Shown here piece by piece: positions 34,565-45,919 of a DNA stretch of 64,000 nucleotides (its first letter is position 1; every line of letters starts with the position of its first letter). The notes under the pieces are model-generated. The model made no database searches, was not told the origin of the DNA, and saw only the letters and a list, made by a program, of their open reading frames with translations. This DNA is from Streptomyces sp. RerS4 (GTDB lineage: Bacteria; Actinomycetota; Actinomycetes; Streptomycetales; Streptomycetaceae). The position numbers and the translations under genes are program-made. The DNA is taken from positions 1,426,001 through 1,490,000 of the forward strand of contig NZ_CP097322.1 of the NCBI RefSeq assembly GCF_023515955.1. The letters run 5' to 3'.

Positions 34565-35587
34565 TCAGTCGTCCGGATCGGCCCGATCCAGCGCCGGCCG
34601 AAGCCCCGGAGCGGACTCCGTCAGCAGGTAATCCGCGACGGCGGTATCGGTGACGAGGCTGGTCACGAGCCCGGAGCGGAGCACCGCACCGATGGCGGCG
34701 GCCTTGCGCAGCCCGCCCGCGATCGCCACGACCTCGGGGATCCGACGCAGCCGGTCGGCCTCCACCGTGATGCAGCGCTCACCCAGATCCCGACCGACAC
34801 GACGCCCCTCGGCGTCGAACAGATGGGCGGACATTTCGGCCGCCACGCCGAGGGAGGCGTAGTGGGCCCGCTCCTCGTCGGTCAGCATGTCGTGGACGGT
34901 CGAGATGCCCGGCTCCCACGAGCCGATCGACACGGCCGCGACGGTCACCTTGTCGAAGTACTCGAAGGCGCGGGCGATCCCCGTCTGGCTGCGCAGCGCC
35001 GCGGCCGTCGCCGGGTCGGGCAGCAGCATCGGCGCGTAGATCGGGTGCGCGTCCCCGCCGGAGACCTGCGCGGCCCTGCGGACGGCCTCCACGGACCCGC
35101 GCTCGGCGGTGCCCGCGTCGTAGACGCCGGTCAGCTGGACGACGGTGCACGGCGGCAGCCGGTGCAGGGAGGCGGCCATGTGGATGGTCGAGCGGCCCCA
35201 CGCCAGCCCGAGCACATCGCCCTCGTTGACCAGCTCGCCCAGCAGATCGGCCGCGACCGCGCCCAGGTTCTCCGGGTCCGGCGCGTCCTCCGTCGTATCG
35301 GCCGGGGACTCGACCACGACGGCGTGCCGCAGCCCGTACCGGGCCCGGAGCGCGTCGGAGCGCTCCGCGTCCAGTTCGGCCGGCACCCGGATCTCGATGC
35401 GTACGAGGTCGCGTTCGAGGGCGGTCTCCAGGACCCGGGCCACCTTGAAGCGGCTGACGCCGAACTCCTCCGCGATCTGGATCTTGGACTTGCCCTCCAG
35501 GTAGAAGCGGCGGGCCATGGCCGCCGCCTGCACCAGCTCCGCGGGTCCCATCCGCAGGGCTGACCGTCCCGCCGACATAGCAGACAC
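34565..35587 (-). CDS. SorC/DeoR-type sugar-binding transcriptional regulator
   Basis: A 340-residue regulator. The N-terminal HTH (FYLEGKSKIQIAEEFGVSR, then FKVARVLE) is followed by a sugar-phosphate-isomerase-like effector domain (GLAWGRSTIHMAASLH; RRIPEVVAIAGGLRKAAAI). The GTG start at 35587 follows GAGGAG at the right spacing; the upstream in-frame codon does not. At least five GTGAAC(A)-type half-sites lie just upstream, suggesting autoregulation. The nearest metabolic gene is rpe, upstream on the same strand. The effector is likely a phosphorylated sugar. Confidence 0.9.
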   Translation of the reverse strand: MSAMSAGRSALRMGPAELVQAAAMARRFYLEGKSKIQIAEEFGVSRFKVARVLETALERDLVRIEIRVPAELDAERSDALRARYGLRHAVVVESPADTTEDAPDPENLGAVAADLLGELVNEGDVLGLAWGRSTIHMAASLHRLPPCTVVQLTGVYDAGTAERGSVEAVRRAAQVSGGDAHPIYAPMLLPDPATAAALRSQTGIARAFEYFDKVTVAAVSIGSWEPGISTVHDMLTDEERAHYASLGVAAEMSAHLFDAEGRRVGRDLGERCITVEADRLRRIPEVVAIAGGLRKAAAIGAVLRSGLVTSLVTDTAVADYLLTESAPGLRPALDRADPDD

Positions 35588-35604
35588 CGCGTTCTCCTCA
35601 CTGC

Positions 35605-35705
35605 TGTTCACACTGTCGTGTTCACACTCTCGACTCGCCGTTCATCCTGTCAGATCCGACGGCCGTTGATCAGCCCGGAAGGCATCCGTTCACCGAGCTG
35701 TTCAC
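35605..35705 (-). promoter_or_regulatory. Cluster of GTGAAC(A) half-sites upstream of the SorC regulator
   Basis: Minus-strand AGTGTGAACA occurs twice as a perfect 10-bp direct repeat 14 bp apart (35605-35614, 35619-35628). Three further copies of GTGAAC or ATGAAC lie at 35640-35645, 35688-35693 and 35700-35705. Direct half-sites are how SorC/CggR-type tetramers bind. The first pair sits 18 to 41 bp upstream of the GTG start. Confidence 0.5.
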
Positions 35706-35716
35706 CCACGCTTGTC

Positions 35717-36403
35717 TCAGTGGTCGCAAGCCCAGGGCGCCGCGGCGATCGCCGCGCCCGCCTGCTCGCGCAGGGTCCGCACCGCGGCGGCCGGGTCGAC
35801 CGCGCCGTATACGGCGCTGCCCGCCACGAACACGTCCGCGCCCGCCTCCGCGACGCGCTCGATCGTCGAGGCCGAGACCCCGCCGTCGACCTGGACCCAC
35901 AGGTCCAGCCCGTGCTTGGCGATCAGTTCCCGGGTGCGCCGCACCTTGGGCAGCATGATGTCGAGGAAGGACTGACCGCCGAATCCCGGCTCGACCGTCA
36001 TGATCAGCACCATGTCGAGCTCGGGGAGGATGTCCTCGTACTGCTCGATCGGCGTGCCCGGCTTGAGTGCCATGGCCGCACGGGCCCCCTTGGCCCGGAT
36101 CTCCCGCGCGAGGCGCACCGGCGCGGCGGCGGCCTCGGCGTGGAAGGTGACGCTGCCGGCGCCGGCCTCCACGTACTGCGGCGCCCAACGGTCGGGGTCC
36201 TCGATCATCAGGTGCAGGTCCAGCGGGATGTCCGTGGCGCGGCTGAGGGACTCCACGATCGGCATGCCGAGGGTGAGGTTCGGGACGAAATGGTTGTCCA
36301 TGACGTCGACGTGCAGCCAGTCGGCCCCCTCGACGGCCCTGGCCTCCTCGGCGAGGCGGGCGAAGTCGGCGGACAGGATGCTGGGATTGATCTGAACGGC
36401 CAT
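35717..36403 (-). CDS. rpe: Ribulose-phosphate 3-epimerase
   Basis: A 228-residue TIM barrel. Metal/substrate residues are visible in [47 protein letters not shown] and LWVQVDGGV. It interconverts ribulose-5-phosphate and xylulose-5-phosphate in the pentose phosphate pathway. It lies upstream of the SorC regulator on the same strand with a 129-bp gap, so they may share control. Length and motifs are normal. Confidence 0.97.
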   Translation of the reverse strand: MAVQINPSILSADFARLAEEARAVEGADWLHVDVMDNHFVPNLTLGMPIVESLSRATDIPLDLHLMIEDPDRWAPQYVEAGAGSVTFHAEAAAAPVRLAREIRAKGARAAMALKPGTPIEQYEDILPELDMVLIMTVEPGFGGQSFLDIMLPKVRRTRELIAKHGLDLWVQVDGGVSASTIERVAEAGADVFVAGSAVYGAVDPAAAVRTLREQAGAAIAAAPWACDH

Positions 36404-36513
36404 GCCCCAAGCGTGCCATGCCCCCGACCGCTTCCGGCCACGGCCCCGACATGCGGGGGCCGCACCGGAGACCACCGGTACGGCCCACCGCCGGCCGACC
36501 TGCGCCGGCCGAC

Positions 36514-38004
36514 CTACGCCGTGCGGCGCAGCAGGGCCAGGTACATCGCGTCCGTGCCGTGCAGGTGCGGCCACAGCTGGACGTCCGGCCCGTCGCCGAG
36601 GGCGGGGACGCCCTCCATGTACGGGCGGGCGTCGATCAGCTCCGCCGACACCGGGTCGAAGCCCGCGCCCCGGCCCTTGAGGACGTCGTCCACGACCACC
36701 CGCGTCTCCGCGAGGTGCGGGGAACAGGTGGCGTAGCCGACGACGCCGCCCACCCGGACCGCCGAGAGGGCCTCGCGCAGCAGCGCCCGCTGGAGCGGGG
36801 CGAAGCCCTCCAGGTCCTCCGGGCGCCGCCGCCAGCGGGCCTCGGGACGGCGCCGCAGCGCGCCCAGGCCGGAGCAGGGGACGTCCATCAGGACCCGGTC
36901 GAAGGAGCCCGGCCGCCACGGCGGTCGGGTGCCGTCGGCGGCGATGACCTGGTACGGGCCGGGGTTGCCGGCCAGCGCGCGCTCCACGAGCCGGGCGCGG
37001 TGCGGCTGCTTCTCGGAGGCCAGCAGGAACGCCCCGCGCTCCGCGGCGAGCGCGCCGAGCAGGGCCGCCTTGCCGCCCGGTCCCGCGCACCCGTCCAGCC
37101 AGCGTTCGTCACGGCCCTCGACGGGGGCCGCGGCGAGGGCCATCGCCACGAGCTGGCTGCCCTCGTCCTGGACGCCCGCGCGCCCCTCGCGCACCGCCTC
37201 CAGCGCGCCCGGCTCGCCGCCCTCGGCCATCCGTACCGCGTACGGGGACCAGCGGCCCGGGAGCGCCGAGTCCTCGCCGACGGCCGCGAGCAGCTCCTCG
37301 GGGGTGGAGCGGCCGGGCCGGGCGACGAGGGTGACCTCGGGCCGCTCGTTGTCGGCTTCGAGGAGGTCCTCGATGCCGGCGCGGCCACCGCCCAGGGAGT
37401 CCCACAGTGCGCTCACGACCCAGCGCGGGTGCGAGTGGTAGACGGCGAGGTGTTCCTCGGCGTCCTCCTCGTAGGGCGGCGCGACCCGCTCCAGCCAGCC
37501 GTCGAGGTCGTGCGCGGAGATCTTGCGCAGCACGGCGTTGACGAATTTGGCGCGGCCGTCGCCGAGGACCACGCGGGCCAGCTCGACGCTGGCGGAGACG
37601 GCGGCGTGCGTGGGGATGCGGGTGCCGAGCAGCTGGTGCGCGCCCAGCGAGAGCACGTCCAGGACCGGCGGGTCCACCTCGCGCAGCGGCCGGTCGATGC
37701 AGGCCTTGATCACCGCGTCGTAGGTGCCCTGCCGGCGCAGGGTGCCGTAGACCAGCTCGGTGGCCAGGGCCGCGTCGCGGGCCTCGAAGCCCTCGTTCTG
37801 CCGGGCCTTCTTCAGCAGCGGGGGCAGGACGAGGTTGGCGTAGGCGTCGCGCTCGTCCACCGCCCGCAGCGCCTCGAAGGCCAGCATCCGGACGGGGTCC
37901 TTCTGCGGCCGGCGGTAGGGCTTGCCCGGACGGCCGTCCTGCTTGCCGGACGGCTTGCCGCCGCCTGCGGGACGACGGCCGGGCTGACGGGGCTGTTCGC
38001 TCAC
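36514..38004 (-). CDS. rsmB: 16S rRNA (cytosine 967-C5)-methyltransferase
   Basis: A 496-residue protein. A basic, disordered N-terminus (about 35 residues) precedes a NusB-like RNA-binding domain (about 38-175; [24 protein letters not shown]) and a Rossmann methyltransferase domain. SAM motif I is [18 protein letters not shown]; the catalytic Cys pair is in [15 protein letters not shown] and YATCSPH. The GTG start has GGAG 10 nt upstream. A short tandem repeat (GCCGGCCGACCT twice, 36490-36515) lies at its 3' end. Confidence 0.95.
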   Translation of the reverse strand: MSEQPRQPGRRPAGGGKPSGKQDGRPGKPYRRPQKDPVRMLAFEALRAVDERDAYANLVLPPLLKKARQNEGFEARDAALATELVYGTLRRQGTYDAVIKACIDRPLREVDPPVLDVLSLGAHQLLGTRIPTHAAVSASVELARVVLGDGRAKFVNAVLRKISAHDLDGWLERVAPPYEEDAEEHLAVYHSHPRWVVSALWDSLGGGRAGIEDLLEADNERPEVTLVARPGRSTPEELLAAVGEDSALPGRWSPYAVRMAEGGEPGALEAVREGRAGVQDEGSQLVAMALAAAPVEGRDERWLDGCAGPGGKAALLGALAAERGAFLLASEKQPHRARLVERALAGNPGPYQVIAADGTRPPWRPGSFDRVLMDVPCSGLGALRRRPEARWRRRPEDLEGFAPLQRALLREALSAVRVGGVVGYATCSPHLAETRVVVDDVLKGRGAGFDPVSAELIDARPYMEGVPALGDGPDVQLWPHLHGTDAMYLALLRRTA

Positions 38005-38107
38005 GTGAAAGGTGCTCCGGGGATACGGGTTCGCTACGGGTGTTTCGGGGGTGAGGCGCGGGTGCGGCGCCGGGTGTGCGGCGCGGATGTGCGGCGCGGT
38101 CGCGGGT

Positions 38108-38127
38108 GTGACGGCCGGGGCCGTCAC
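38108..38127. terminator. Hairpin between fmt and rsmB
   Basis: GTGACGGCC / GGCCGTCAC with a minimal loop, 11 nt after the fmt stop on the minus strand. The preceding 60 bp contain several imperfect GTGCGGCG repeats of no clear role. Confidence 0.5.
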
Positions 38128-38138
38128 CGTGGCCGCTA

Positions 38139-39083
38139 TCAGCCTACGTCGGCCCCGCCGAGGCGCTCGCCGGGAGCGATCCGCACCCCGCGCGCCCAGT
38201 CGGCGCCCTTCATCGGCTTCTTGCCCTGCGGCTGCACCCACAGCAGCTCGACGGCGTGCGAGCCGGTGCCGACGTACACGTTGTTCTTGGCGGGGGCGAG
38301 CACGCCGGGCGCCAGGTCTTTCCGGTCGGGAACGAGGCCGACCGAGATCAGCTTGAGCCGCTCGCCCCGGAAGACGGTCCACGCGCCGGGCGCCGGCGTG
38401 CAGCCGCGCACCACGCGGTCGGCGCGCAGCGCGGGCGCGGTCCAGTCGATCCGGGCGTCCTCGACGGTGATCTTCGGCGCGAGGGAGACGCCCTCGGCGG
38501 CCTGCTCGACGGCGCGCAGGGTGCCGTCCTCGATGCCGTCCATGGTCGCGGACAGCAGGCCGGCGCCGGCGAAGGCGAGCCGCGTGAGCAGGTCACCGCT
38601 GGTGTCCGTGGGGCGGACCTCCTCGGTGAGGACGCCGAAGACCGGTCCGGTGTCGAGGCCCTCCTCGATCCGGAAGGTGGAGGCGCCGGTGACCTCGTCG
38701 CCGGCCATGATCGAGTGCTGGACGGGCGCCGCGCCGCGCCAGGCGGGCAGCAGCGAGAAGTGCAGGTTGACCCAGCCGTGGCGGGGGATCTCCAGGGCGC
38801 TCTTGGGGATGAGCGCGCCGTAGGCGACGACCGGGCAGCAGTCGGGGGCGATCTCGCGCAGGCGGGCCTGGAAGGCCTCGTCGCGCGGCCGGACCGGCTT
38901 GAGGACCTCGATGCCGGCCTCTTCGGCCCGCTCGGCGACGGGGCTGGCGACGAGCCGTCGGCCGCGTCCGGCCGGTGCGTCGGGTCGGGTGACAACCGCG
39001 GCGATCTCGTGCCGCCCGGAGGCGATCAGGGCGTCCAGGGCGGGCACGGCGACCTCGGGGGTGCCTGCGAAGACCAGCTTCAC
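38139..39083 (-). CDS. fmt: Methionyl-tRNA formyltransferase
   Basis: A 314-residue protein. The catalytic N-terminal domain begins [19 protein letters not shown] and carries the formyl-transfer site [20 protein letters not shown] (Asn/His) with the Asp in the following IMAGDEVTG segment. The C-terminal OB-like tRNA-binding domain is present ([17 protein letters not shown]). It formylates initiator Met-tRNA. It is divergent from the HTH-like gene at 39335. Normal length. Confidence 0.97.
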   Translation of the reverse strand: MKLVFAGTPEVAVPALDALIASGRHEIAAVVTRPDAPAGRGRRLVASPVAERAEEAGIEVLKPVRPRDEAFQARLREIAPDCCPVVAYGALIPKSALEIPRHGWVNLHFSLLPAWRGAAPVQHSIMAGDEVTGASTFRIEEGLDTGPVFGVLTEEVRPTDTSGDLLTRLAFAGAGLLSATMDGIEDGTLRAVEQAAEGVSLAPKITVEDARIDWTAPALRADRVVRGCTPAPGAWTVFRGERLKLISVGLVPDRKDLAPGVLAPAKNNVYVGTGSHAVELLWVQPQGKKPMKGADWARGVRIAPGERLGGADVG

Positions 39084-39244
39084 CGGTTCCTACCTCGCTA
39101 TCTCGGCTGTCAGCAGCGCACCAGTCTAGGCTGCGTCCACGGGGCGGCCCACCTGCGGTGTCCAGGGGGCGTACGCACATCCACGCGCCTCTCGCATATG
39201 CCGACACGCCCCCGAAGCGTGACCTGGGCGCCCGCTGACGCGTT

Positions 39245-39262
39245 GGTCAAGAGAGATTGACC
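39245..39262 (+). promoter_or_regulatory. Possible operator upstream of the HTH-like gene
   Basis: GGTCAA-N6-TTGACC, extended by partially symmetric flanks, in the 251-bp fmt/39335 divergent region, about 75 bp before the ATG. The right arm could also serve as a -35 element. The rest of the region (39084-39334) shows only a GGGCCGC/GCGGCCC inverted repeat. Confidence 0.35.
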
Positions 39263-39334
39263 GAAACGGGCCGCGAATGAGAACGGTGTCTGCGGCCCGA
39301 TCCGCTCTTCAGCACCGGTTCGAGAGGCTTCTTC

Positions 39335-39865
39335 ATGGCCGACCACGCCACCCATGACGCCCAAGCACGGGCCAGTCTGCACCTCCTGGTGCGGGACATC
39401 GAGCGGGTTCGCCGGCAGGTGGACGCTCTGCGGACGCTCACCGCCCAGCTCGGCAACGTGTACCGCCCGCGCCGCTCCGGACCCTCCACGGGCTTCGTCG
39501 TCTACGGCAGGGCGCCCGCGCCCACCGTGCGTCTCGCGCAGGAGCTGCGGGACAGCGTCGAGACCCTGGTCACCGCCGCCGTGGACTTCGACCGCTCCCT
39601 CGGCTTCTCCTGGGACGCCGTCGGCTCCGCGCTCGGCGTCACCAAGCAGGCCGTCCACCGCCGGTACGGGGCCCGCCGCGCGCAGGCCGCCGAGGCGGCG
39701 GAGCAGCCGGCCGAGGGCACCACGACCCGGCCCCTGGGACCGCTCTCCACGATCCCCGCGGCCCGTTCCGTGCCCCCGCAGCCGGTCCGCGAGGAGTCCC
39801 AGGCCGGTGTTCCGGCGGTGTCGGCGGCCCGGTCGGCCGCCTTCCCCGGCCCCCGCAACGGCTGA
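39335..39865 (+). CDS. HTH-containing protein of unknown function
   Basis: A 176-residue protein. The N-terminal half is helical ([33 protein letters not shown]), followed by a helix-turn-helix-like segment [20 protein letters not shown] ending in a basic RRYGARR. The last 60 residues are Pro/Ala-rich and likely disordered. The ATG has GAGAGG 7 nt upstream. The HTH resembles sigma-70-like or AsnC-like 'is it time to bind DNA' helices, but no full regulator family is recognised. A terminator follows. Confidence 0.75.
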   Translation: MADHATHDAQARASLHLLVRDIERVRRQVDALRTLTAQLGNVYRPRRSGPSTGFVVYGRAPAPTVRLAQELRDSVETLVTAAVDFDRSLGFSWDAVGSALGVTKQAVHRRYGARRAQAAEAAEQPAEGTTTRPLGPLSTIPAARSVPPQPVREESQAGVPAVSAARSAAFPGPRNG

Positions 39866-39934
39866 CCCGCCGCCCACCCGTCACCGCCGGGTCGCCGACC
39901 CCCGACGGCCGGGTTCGCGGCGCCGTGACCCCCG

Positions 39935-39978
39935 CCCCCGGCGGAGCGCCCCTCCCGGGGCCGCCCCGCCGGGGGTTT
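39935..39978 (+). terminator. Terminator of the HTH-like gene
   Basis: CCCCCGGCGG (39935-39944) pairs with CCGCCGGGGG (39966-39975), enclosing a smaller CTCCCGGGG-type hairpin, and is followed by TTT. It also lies downstream of the convergent priA stop (40022). Confidence 0.65.
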
Positions 39979-40021
39979 CGGCCGTCCGGGGGCGTCAAGC
40001 GGCGTCAACCACGATCGGCCC

Positions 40022-42119
40022 TCACCCGATGTCCGGCGGGTCGATCCGGATCCGGACCGCCTCCGCCGCCGGTACGCCCCGCGCCAGCCGGGCGGCCTGC
40101 GCCGACTTGAGGGCGGCCGCCAGCGCGGCCCCGCTGCCCGGCGGCACCCGTACGAGGACCCGTTCCCCCGGCGAGGGCTCCCCGCGCCGCGCGGGGAGCG
40201 GTACGGGGCCCAGTACCTCGGCGTCGGCCGGCAGCTCGGCGGCGGCGAGGAAGGCCTCCAACGACTCCCCCCGGCCCGCGACGGCGGCCATCCGCGACAC
40301 GGGCGGGAAGCCCAGCTGCGCCCGCTCGGCGAGTTCCCGTACGGCGTGCCCCACCGGGTCCCAGCGCACCAGGGCCTGCACGGGCCGCAGCGTCGGCTCG
40401 GCGACCACCACCACCTGCCCGTCGGGGCGCACCAGCGAGGCGGCCCCGATCCAGCGGCGCAGCGCGTCCTCCCCCGCCCGCAGGTCGGGCCGGGTCAGCA
40501 TGGCCCAGCCGTCCAGCAGCAGCGCCGCCGCGTACCCGGCGCCGGCGGCGACCGGTTCGGCGCCCGGGGTGGACACCACCAGTGCGGGGCGGTCCGGCAC
40601 CTCGTCCAGGACGTGGTCGCGCCCGGAGGTCCGTACGGCCACGGCGGGGAAGGCCCGGCCCAGCTCCTCGGCGGTGCGTCGCGCGCCCACGACCTGGGCC
40701 CGCAGCCGGAAGGAGCCGCACTCCTCGCAGTGCCAGGCGTGCTCGGCCCGACCGCACCAGCCGCAATGCAGGTCCCGCTCGTCGGGCGCCTCCAGGGGCC
40801 CCGCGCACACGGTGCAGCGGGCCGGGGTGCGGCAGCGCTCGCAGGCCAGCCGGGGCACGTACCCGCGCCGGGGCACCTGCACCAGCACGGGCCCGCTCTT
40901 CAGCCCCTCCCGGACGGTCTCCCAGGCCAGGCTGGGCAGCCGGGCGGCGCGGGCCGCCCCGTCGCGGGCCAGCAGTTCGTCGCCGACGGTGCGGATGCGG
41001 GGCGCGTGGGCCCGTACGGTCTCGCGGTCGGCGACCAGCGGACGGGCCCAGCCGGACTCGACGAGCTGGGCGGCCTCGACGGTGCAGCCGGTCGCGCCGA
41101 TCAGGAAACCGCAGCCCTCGCTGACCGCGCGCAGCTCCAGGACCTCGCGGACGTGCGGGAACGGCGCGTGGTCGTCGGCGTGGCTGGAGTCCCCGTCGTC
41201 CCAGACGGCGACGAGCCCGAGGTCGCGCACCGGGGCGAACATCGCGGCCCGGGTGCCGACGACGGCCCGCACCGAGCCCCGGCTGACGGCGAGCCACTGG
41301 GCGTAGCGCTTCTCGGGGCCGGACTCGGCGGTCAGCAGGGCGTGCCGGCCGGCGCCCAGCAGGTCGGTGAGGGCCGTATCGAGCCGGGAGGCGGCGCGCC
41401 CGTCGGGCACCACCGCGAGGGCGCCGCGCCCGGAGGCGAGGGTGGCCGCCATGGCGCGGGCGAGCTCGTCCGCCCAGCCGGGGCCGGGCAGCGCCGTCCA
41501 CACGGCGCGGGGGCGCCGCCGCCGCCAGGGCGCGCAGGAAGGCGGGGCCCGCGCCGTAGCGGGTCCAGCCGGCGGGCTCGGGGACGCCGGGCGGGGGCAG
41601 CGGCTCGGGCGAGGGCCGGGCCTCGGCGCGGGCGTTGCGCGGGGGCAGGGCGAGCTGGAGCACGTCGGCCAGGCTGCCCGCGTAGCGGTCGGCGACGGCC
41701 TGGGCGAGGGCCAGCATCCGGGGGCCGAGGACCACCTCGGGCGAGACGACCTGCGCGAGCGCGGCCAGGGCCCCGTCGTAGTCGGACTCGGCCCGCCGCT
41801 CGACGATGAACCCGTCGATGAGCCCGCCGCCCTCGCGGCGACCGCCGTGGACCCGGTGGGAGCCCGCGCCGAAGCGGACCCGGACGCGGACGCCCGGCTG
41901 CGCGGCCTCGGACAGCTCGGCGGGCACGGCGTAGTCGAAGAGCCGGTCGAGGTGGAGCATCCCCTTGTTGACGAGGACCCGCGCGACCGGCAGCTCCTGG
42001 GCCAGCGCGGCGCCGCGCCAGGTGCGCGGCTTGGCCTTGGGCGCCTTGGCCTTCGCCTCGGCGACCATCTCCCGGATCAGTGCGAGCTGTTCCGGCGGGG
42101 AATCGTTCGCGCTGCTCAC
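40022..42119 (-). pseudogene. priA: Primosomal protein N' (PriA), frameshifted in this sequence
   Basis: Two overlapping frames together encode a normal actinobacterial PriA of about 700 residues. Frame one (GTG 42119) gives the N-terminal DNA-binding domain (VLVNKGMLHLDRLFDYAVP; GFIVERRAESDYDGAL) up to 'AFLRALAA'. It then shifts at a run of five bases (G5 at 41509-41513 on the plus strand); removing one base joins it to VWTALPGPGWADELARAMAA and the rest. The Zn-binding Cys cluster (RLACERCRTPARCTVCAG; LHCGWCGRAEHAWHCEECG) is intact. As is usual in actinobacteria, helicase Walker motifs are missing. A sequencing or assembly error is more likely than loss of this conserved gene. Confidence 0.85.
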
Positions 42120-42162
42120 ACCAGCATTCTTACCAAACCCCACTGACAGGCAGGACATGCGA

Positions 42163-42194
42163 ACGGCCCCGGACCGTCGAGGGTCCGGGGCCGT
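42163..42194 (-). terminator. metK terminator
   Basis: Perfect 13-bp stem (ACGGCCCCGGACC and complement), 6-nt loop, 28 nt after the metK stop and upstream of priA. Confidence 0.8.
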
Positions 42195-42221
42195 CCGTCA
42201 CAGGCGGTGGTGCCTACGGGC

Positions 42222-43430
<1,209 letters not shown>

Positions 43431-43624
43431 AACGCTCCCTGGGGTTGCAGCGGCTGCTGGCTGATCATTTGGCGGAACCACACCGGGGGCTGCGCCCGAT
43501 CACGTTCCGGTGGCAGTTTATCGGTCGCCACCCTTGCCCGGACCACCGATCTCGCCCAGTGGGAACGATGTGACCTGCGGCACTACATTCTGACCCATGG
43601 ATTTCCCGCCGAGAAGGGCGACGC

Positions 43625-44851
43625 TCATCGACTTCCCGGGGTCTCGGCGCCGGAGAGCCGCGCGGCCACCCGGTCCCAAATCACATCGGCGAGGGCTTCC
43701 TTGGGGCCATGGGGCACCGGGCTCTCGGTGCCATCGGATGCCAGGATGACGGCTTCGTTCTCCTCGGAACCGAAGGTCTTGGCCGTGCCGACCTCGTTGA
43801 CGACGAGAAGGTCACATCCCTTGCGACGGAGCTTCGCACGGCCGTTGGCGAGGACCTCGTCGGTTTCGGCGGCGAATCCCACGACGATCTGACCCGGGCG
43901 GGCCCGTTCGGCGGAGATCTCCGCGAGGACGTCGGGGTTGCGCACCAGCGCCACCGGCTCGGGGTCCCGCCCGTCCTGCTTCTTGATCTTGCCGTCGGCG
44001 TAGTGGGCGGGCCGGAAGTCCGCCACCGCCGCCGCCATGACGACGGCGTCGGCGTCGGCGGCCGCCTTCAGGACCGCCTCGCGCAGCTGGAGGGCCGTGC
44101 CGACGCGGACGACGTCCACCCCGGCCGGGTCGGCGAGGGCGGTGTTGGCCGCGACCAGGGTGACGCGGGCGCCGCGCGCGGCGGCGGTGCGGGCGAGGGC
44201 GTAGCCCTGCTTGCCGGAGGAGCGGTTGCCGAGGAAGCGGACCGGGTCGAGCGGCTCGCGCGTACCGCCGGCGCTGACGACCACGTGCCGGCCGGCGAAG
44301 TCGGGCGCGACCGCGCCGCGGGCCAAGACCCTGCGGCAGACCTCGTAGATCTCCTCGGGGTCGGGCAGCCGGCCCTTGCCGGTGTCCTTGCCGGTGAGGC
44401 GGCCGACAGCGGGTTCGATGACGACGGCGCCGCGTCGGCGCAGGGTGGCGACGTTCTCCTGGGTGGCGGGGTGCTCCCACATCTCGGTGTGCATGGCCGG
44501 CGCGAACACCACGGGACAGCGCGCGGTGAGCAGGGTGTTCGTGAGGAGGTCGTCGGCCAGGCCGTGGGCGGCCTTGGCCAGCATGTCGGCGGTGGCGGGG
44601 GCCACGACGACGAGGTCGGCCGTCTGACCGATCCGCACGTGGGGCACCTCGTGGACGCTCTCCCAGACCTCGGTGGAGGCGGGGTTGCCGGAGAGGGCGG
44701 CCCAGGTGGCCTCGCCGACGAAGTTCAGCGACGCGGCGGTGGGCACGACCCGTACGTCGTGTCCGGACTCGGTCAGTCGGCGCAGCAGCTCGCACGCCTT
44801 GTAGGCGGCGATCCCGCCACTGACTCCGAGCACGACCTTCGGCTTACCCAC
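43625..44851 (-). CDS. coaBC: Bifunctional phosphopantothenoylcysteine decarboxylase/synthetase
   Basis: About 408 residues. The CoaC flavoprotein half has GGIAAYKACELLRRL, the FMN/substrate site with PAMHTEMWEHPATQ and the catalytic region near NTLLTARCPVVF. The CoaB half has VVSAGGTREPLDPVRFLGNR, SSGKQGYALA and KIKKQDGRDP. It carries out two steps of coenzyme A synthesis. Start choice: GTG 44851 aligns with the usual N-terminus (xGKPKVVLGVSGG) and follows AAGGGG; GTG 44854 and ATG 44902 are alternatives. A 17-bp terminator separates it from rpoZ. Confidence 0.95.
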   Translation of the reverse strand: MGKPKVVLGVSGGIAAYKACELLRRLTESGHDVRVVPTAASLNFVGEATWAALSGNPASTEVWESVHEVPHVRIGQTADLVVVAPATADMLAKAAHGLADDLLTNTLLTARCPVVFAPAMHTEMWEHPATQENVATLRRRGAVVIEPAVGRLTGKDTGKGRLPDPEEIYEVCRRVLARGAVAPDFAGRHVVVSAGGTREPLDPVRFLGNRSSGKQGYALARTAAARGARVTLVAANTALADPAGVDVVRVGTALQLREAVLKAAADADAVVMAAAVADFRPAHYADGKIKKQDGRDPEPVALVRNPDVLAEISAERARPGQIVVGFAAETDEVLANGRAKLRRKGCDLLVVNEVGTAKTFGSEENEAVILASDGTESPVPHGPKEALADVIWDRVAARLSGAETPGSR

Positions 44852-44907
44852 CACACACGCCCCTTCGGCTGGTTCCCGTACCTGCTTCTCGTACGTACCC
44901 ATGACAC

Positions 44908-44944
44908 ACCACAGGCCCGGCAGATGCTCTGCCGGGCCTGTGGT
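44908..44944 (-). terminator. rpoZ terminator, 17-bp perfect stem
   Basis: ACCACAGGCCCGGCAGA and its exact complement with a 3-nt loop, 16 nt after the rpoZ stop. It is one of the strongest hairpins in the window. It overlaps the leader of coaBC and implies coaBC is mostly transcribed separately. Confidence 0.9.
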
Positions 44945-44960
44945 GAAGGATTTCCGTGCC

Positions 44961-45233
44961 TTACTGAGCCGGGGCCTCGATGGCCTCGGAGGTCAGCAGA
45001 CCCGCGTTGATCTCGCGCAGCGCGATCGAAAGCGGCTTCTCGTGGACGTGGGTGTCCACCAGCGGGCCGACGTACTCCAGCAGGCCTTCACCGAGCTGCG
45101 AGTAGTACGCGTTGATCTGACGCGCGCGCTTGGCCGCGTAGATCACGAGGCTGTACTTCGAGTCCGTGGCCTCGAGCAGCTCGTCGATCGGCGGGTTGAT
45201 GATGCCCTCGGGCGCAGTGATGGAAGAGGACAC
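44961..45233 (-). CDS. rpoZ: RNA polymerase omega subunit
   Basis: A 90-residue protein with the omega core: [23 protein letters not shown], here seen as [18 protein letters not shown] followed by [10 protein letters not shown], and [13 protein letters not shown] near the C-terminus. It stabilises the beta' subunit during RNA polymerase assembly. It follows gmk by 61 bp, the usual actinobacterial order, and ends at a strong terminator. Confidence 0.96.
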   Translation of the reverse strand: MSSSITAPEGIINPPIDELLEATDSKYSLVIYAAKRARQINAYYSQLGEGLLEYVGPLVDTHVHEKPLSIALREINAGLLTSEAIEAPAQ

Positions 45234-45294
45234 GCTCTACCTTCCGAAGATGGGTGAAAGATCAGACATTGACCGACTGAACATCGATCAACGA

Positions 45295-45858
45295 TCAAAC
45301 AACATTCATCAAGGCTAGCAGCTCGCGTGCCACGTCCTCGACGGAGGTGTTGACCAGGGTGGTGTCGAACTCGGGCTCGGCAGCGAGCTCGATCTTCGCG
45401 GCCTCCAGCCGGCGCTCGATCACCTCGGGCGATTCCGTGCCGCGGCCGGTGAGCCGGCGGACCAGTTCCTCCCAGCTCGGCGGGGCGAGGAAGACCAGCT
45501 GGGCGTCGGGCTTGGACTCGCGGACGAGTCGGGCGCCCTGGAGGTCGATCTCCAGCAGCACCGGCTCGCCGTTCTCCAGGCGTTCCGACACCGCGCCGCG
45601 TGGTGTGCCGTAGCGGTTGCCCGCGAATTCGGCCCACTCCAGCAGCTCGCCGTTGGCGATCAGCTTGTCGAACTCGTCGTCGTTGACGAAGAAGTAGTGG
45701 ACTCCGTGTCGCTCACCGGGCCGCGGCTTGCGGGTGGTGGCCGACACCGAGAGCCATACCTCGGGGTGGACCTTGCGCATATGCGCGACGACCGTGCTCT
45801 TGCCGACCCCCGAGGGGCCGGAGAGCACGGTCAGCCGCGGACGAACCTCTGCTGCCAT
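45295..45858 (-). CDS. gmk: Guanylate kinase
   Basis: A 187-residue kinase. P-loop [18 protein letters not shown]-binding segments [19 protein letters not shown] and [23 protein letters not shown]. It phosphorylates GMP to GDP. ATG 45858 is chosen because the upstream in-frame extension is not conserved-looking and runs back through the sIHF gap. It lies between sIHF and rpoZ, likely one operon. Confidence 0.96.
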   Translation of the reverse strand: MAAEVRPRLTVLSGPSGVGKSTVVAHMRKVHPEVWLSVSATTRKPRPGERHGVHYFFVNDDEFDKLIANGELLEWAEFAGNRYGTPRGAVSERLENGEPVLLEIDLQGARLVRESKPDAQLVFLAPPSWEELVRRLTGRGTESPEVIERRLEAAKIELAAEPEFDTTLVNTSVEDVARELLALMNVV

Positions 45859-45919
45859 AGAGCGATTATCCAGGTTCTCGGGACTGCCTGAGAACGCCGG
45901 GAGAACTTCGGGGGGCGCC

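Noticed and set aside
36490..36515. GCCGGCCGACCT tandem repeat at the rsmB 3' end
   Set aside because: Two copies only, in a GC-rich region; likely slippage without function.
38010..38110. Repeated GTGCGGCG units between rsmB and fmt
   Set aside because: Spacing and sequence are irregular; no CRISPR-like spacer structure, probably low-complexity GC sequence.
39300..39334. tRNA T-loop-like GGTTCGAGAGGC
   Set aside because: No acceptor or anticodon stem can be built around it.
40346..41809. Plus-strand ORF opposite priA
   Set aside because: Pro/Gly/Arg-rich shadow; the Cys cluster and PriA homology lie on the minus strand.
43431..43624. SAM riboswitch upstream of metK
   Set aside because: No pseudoknot or conserved SAM riboswitch core could be seen in the 194-bp leader.
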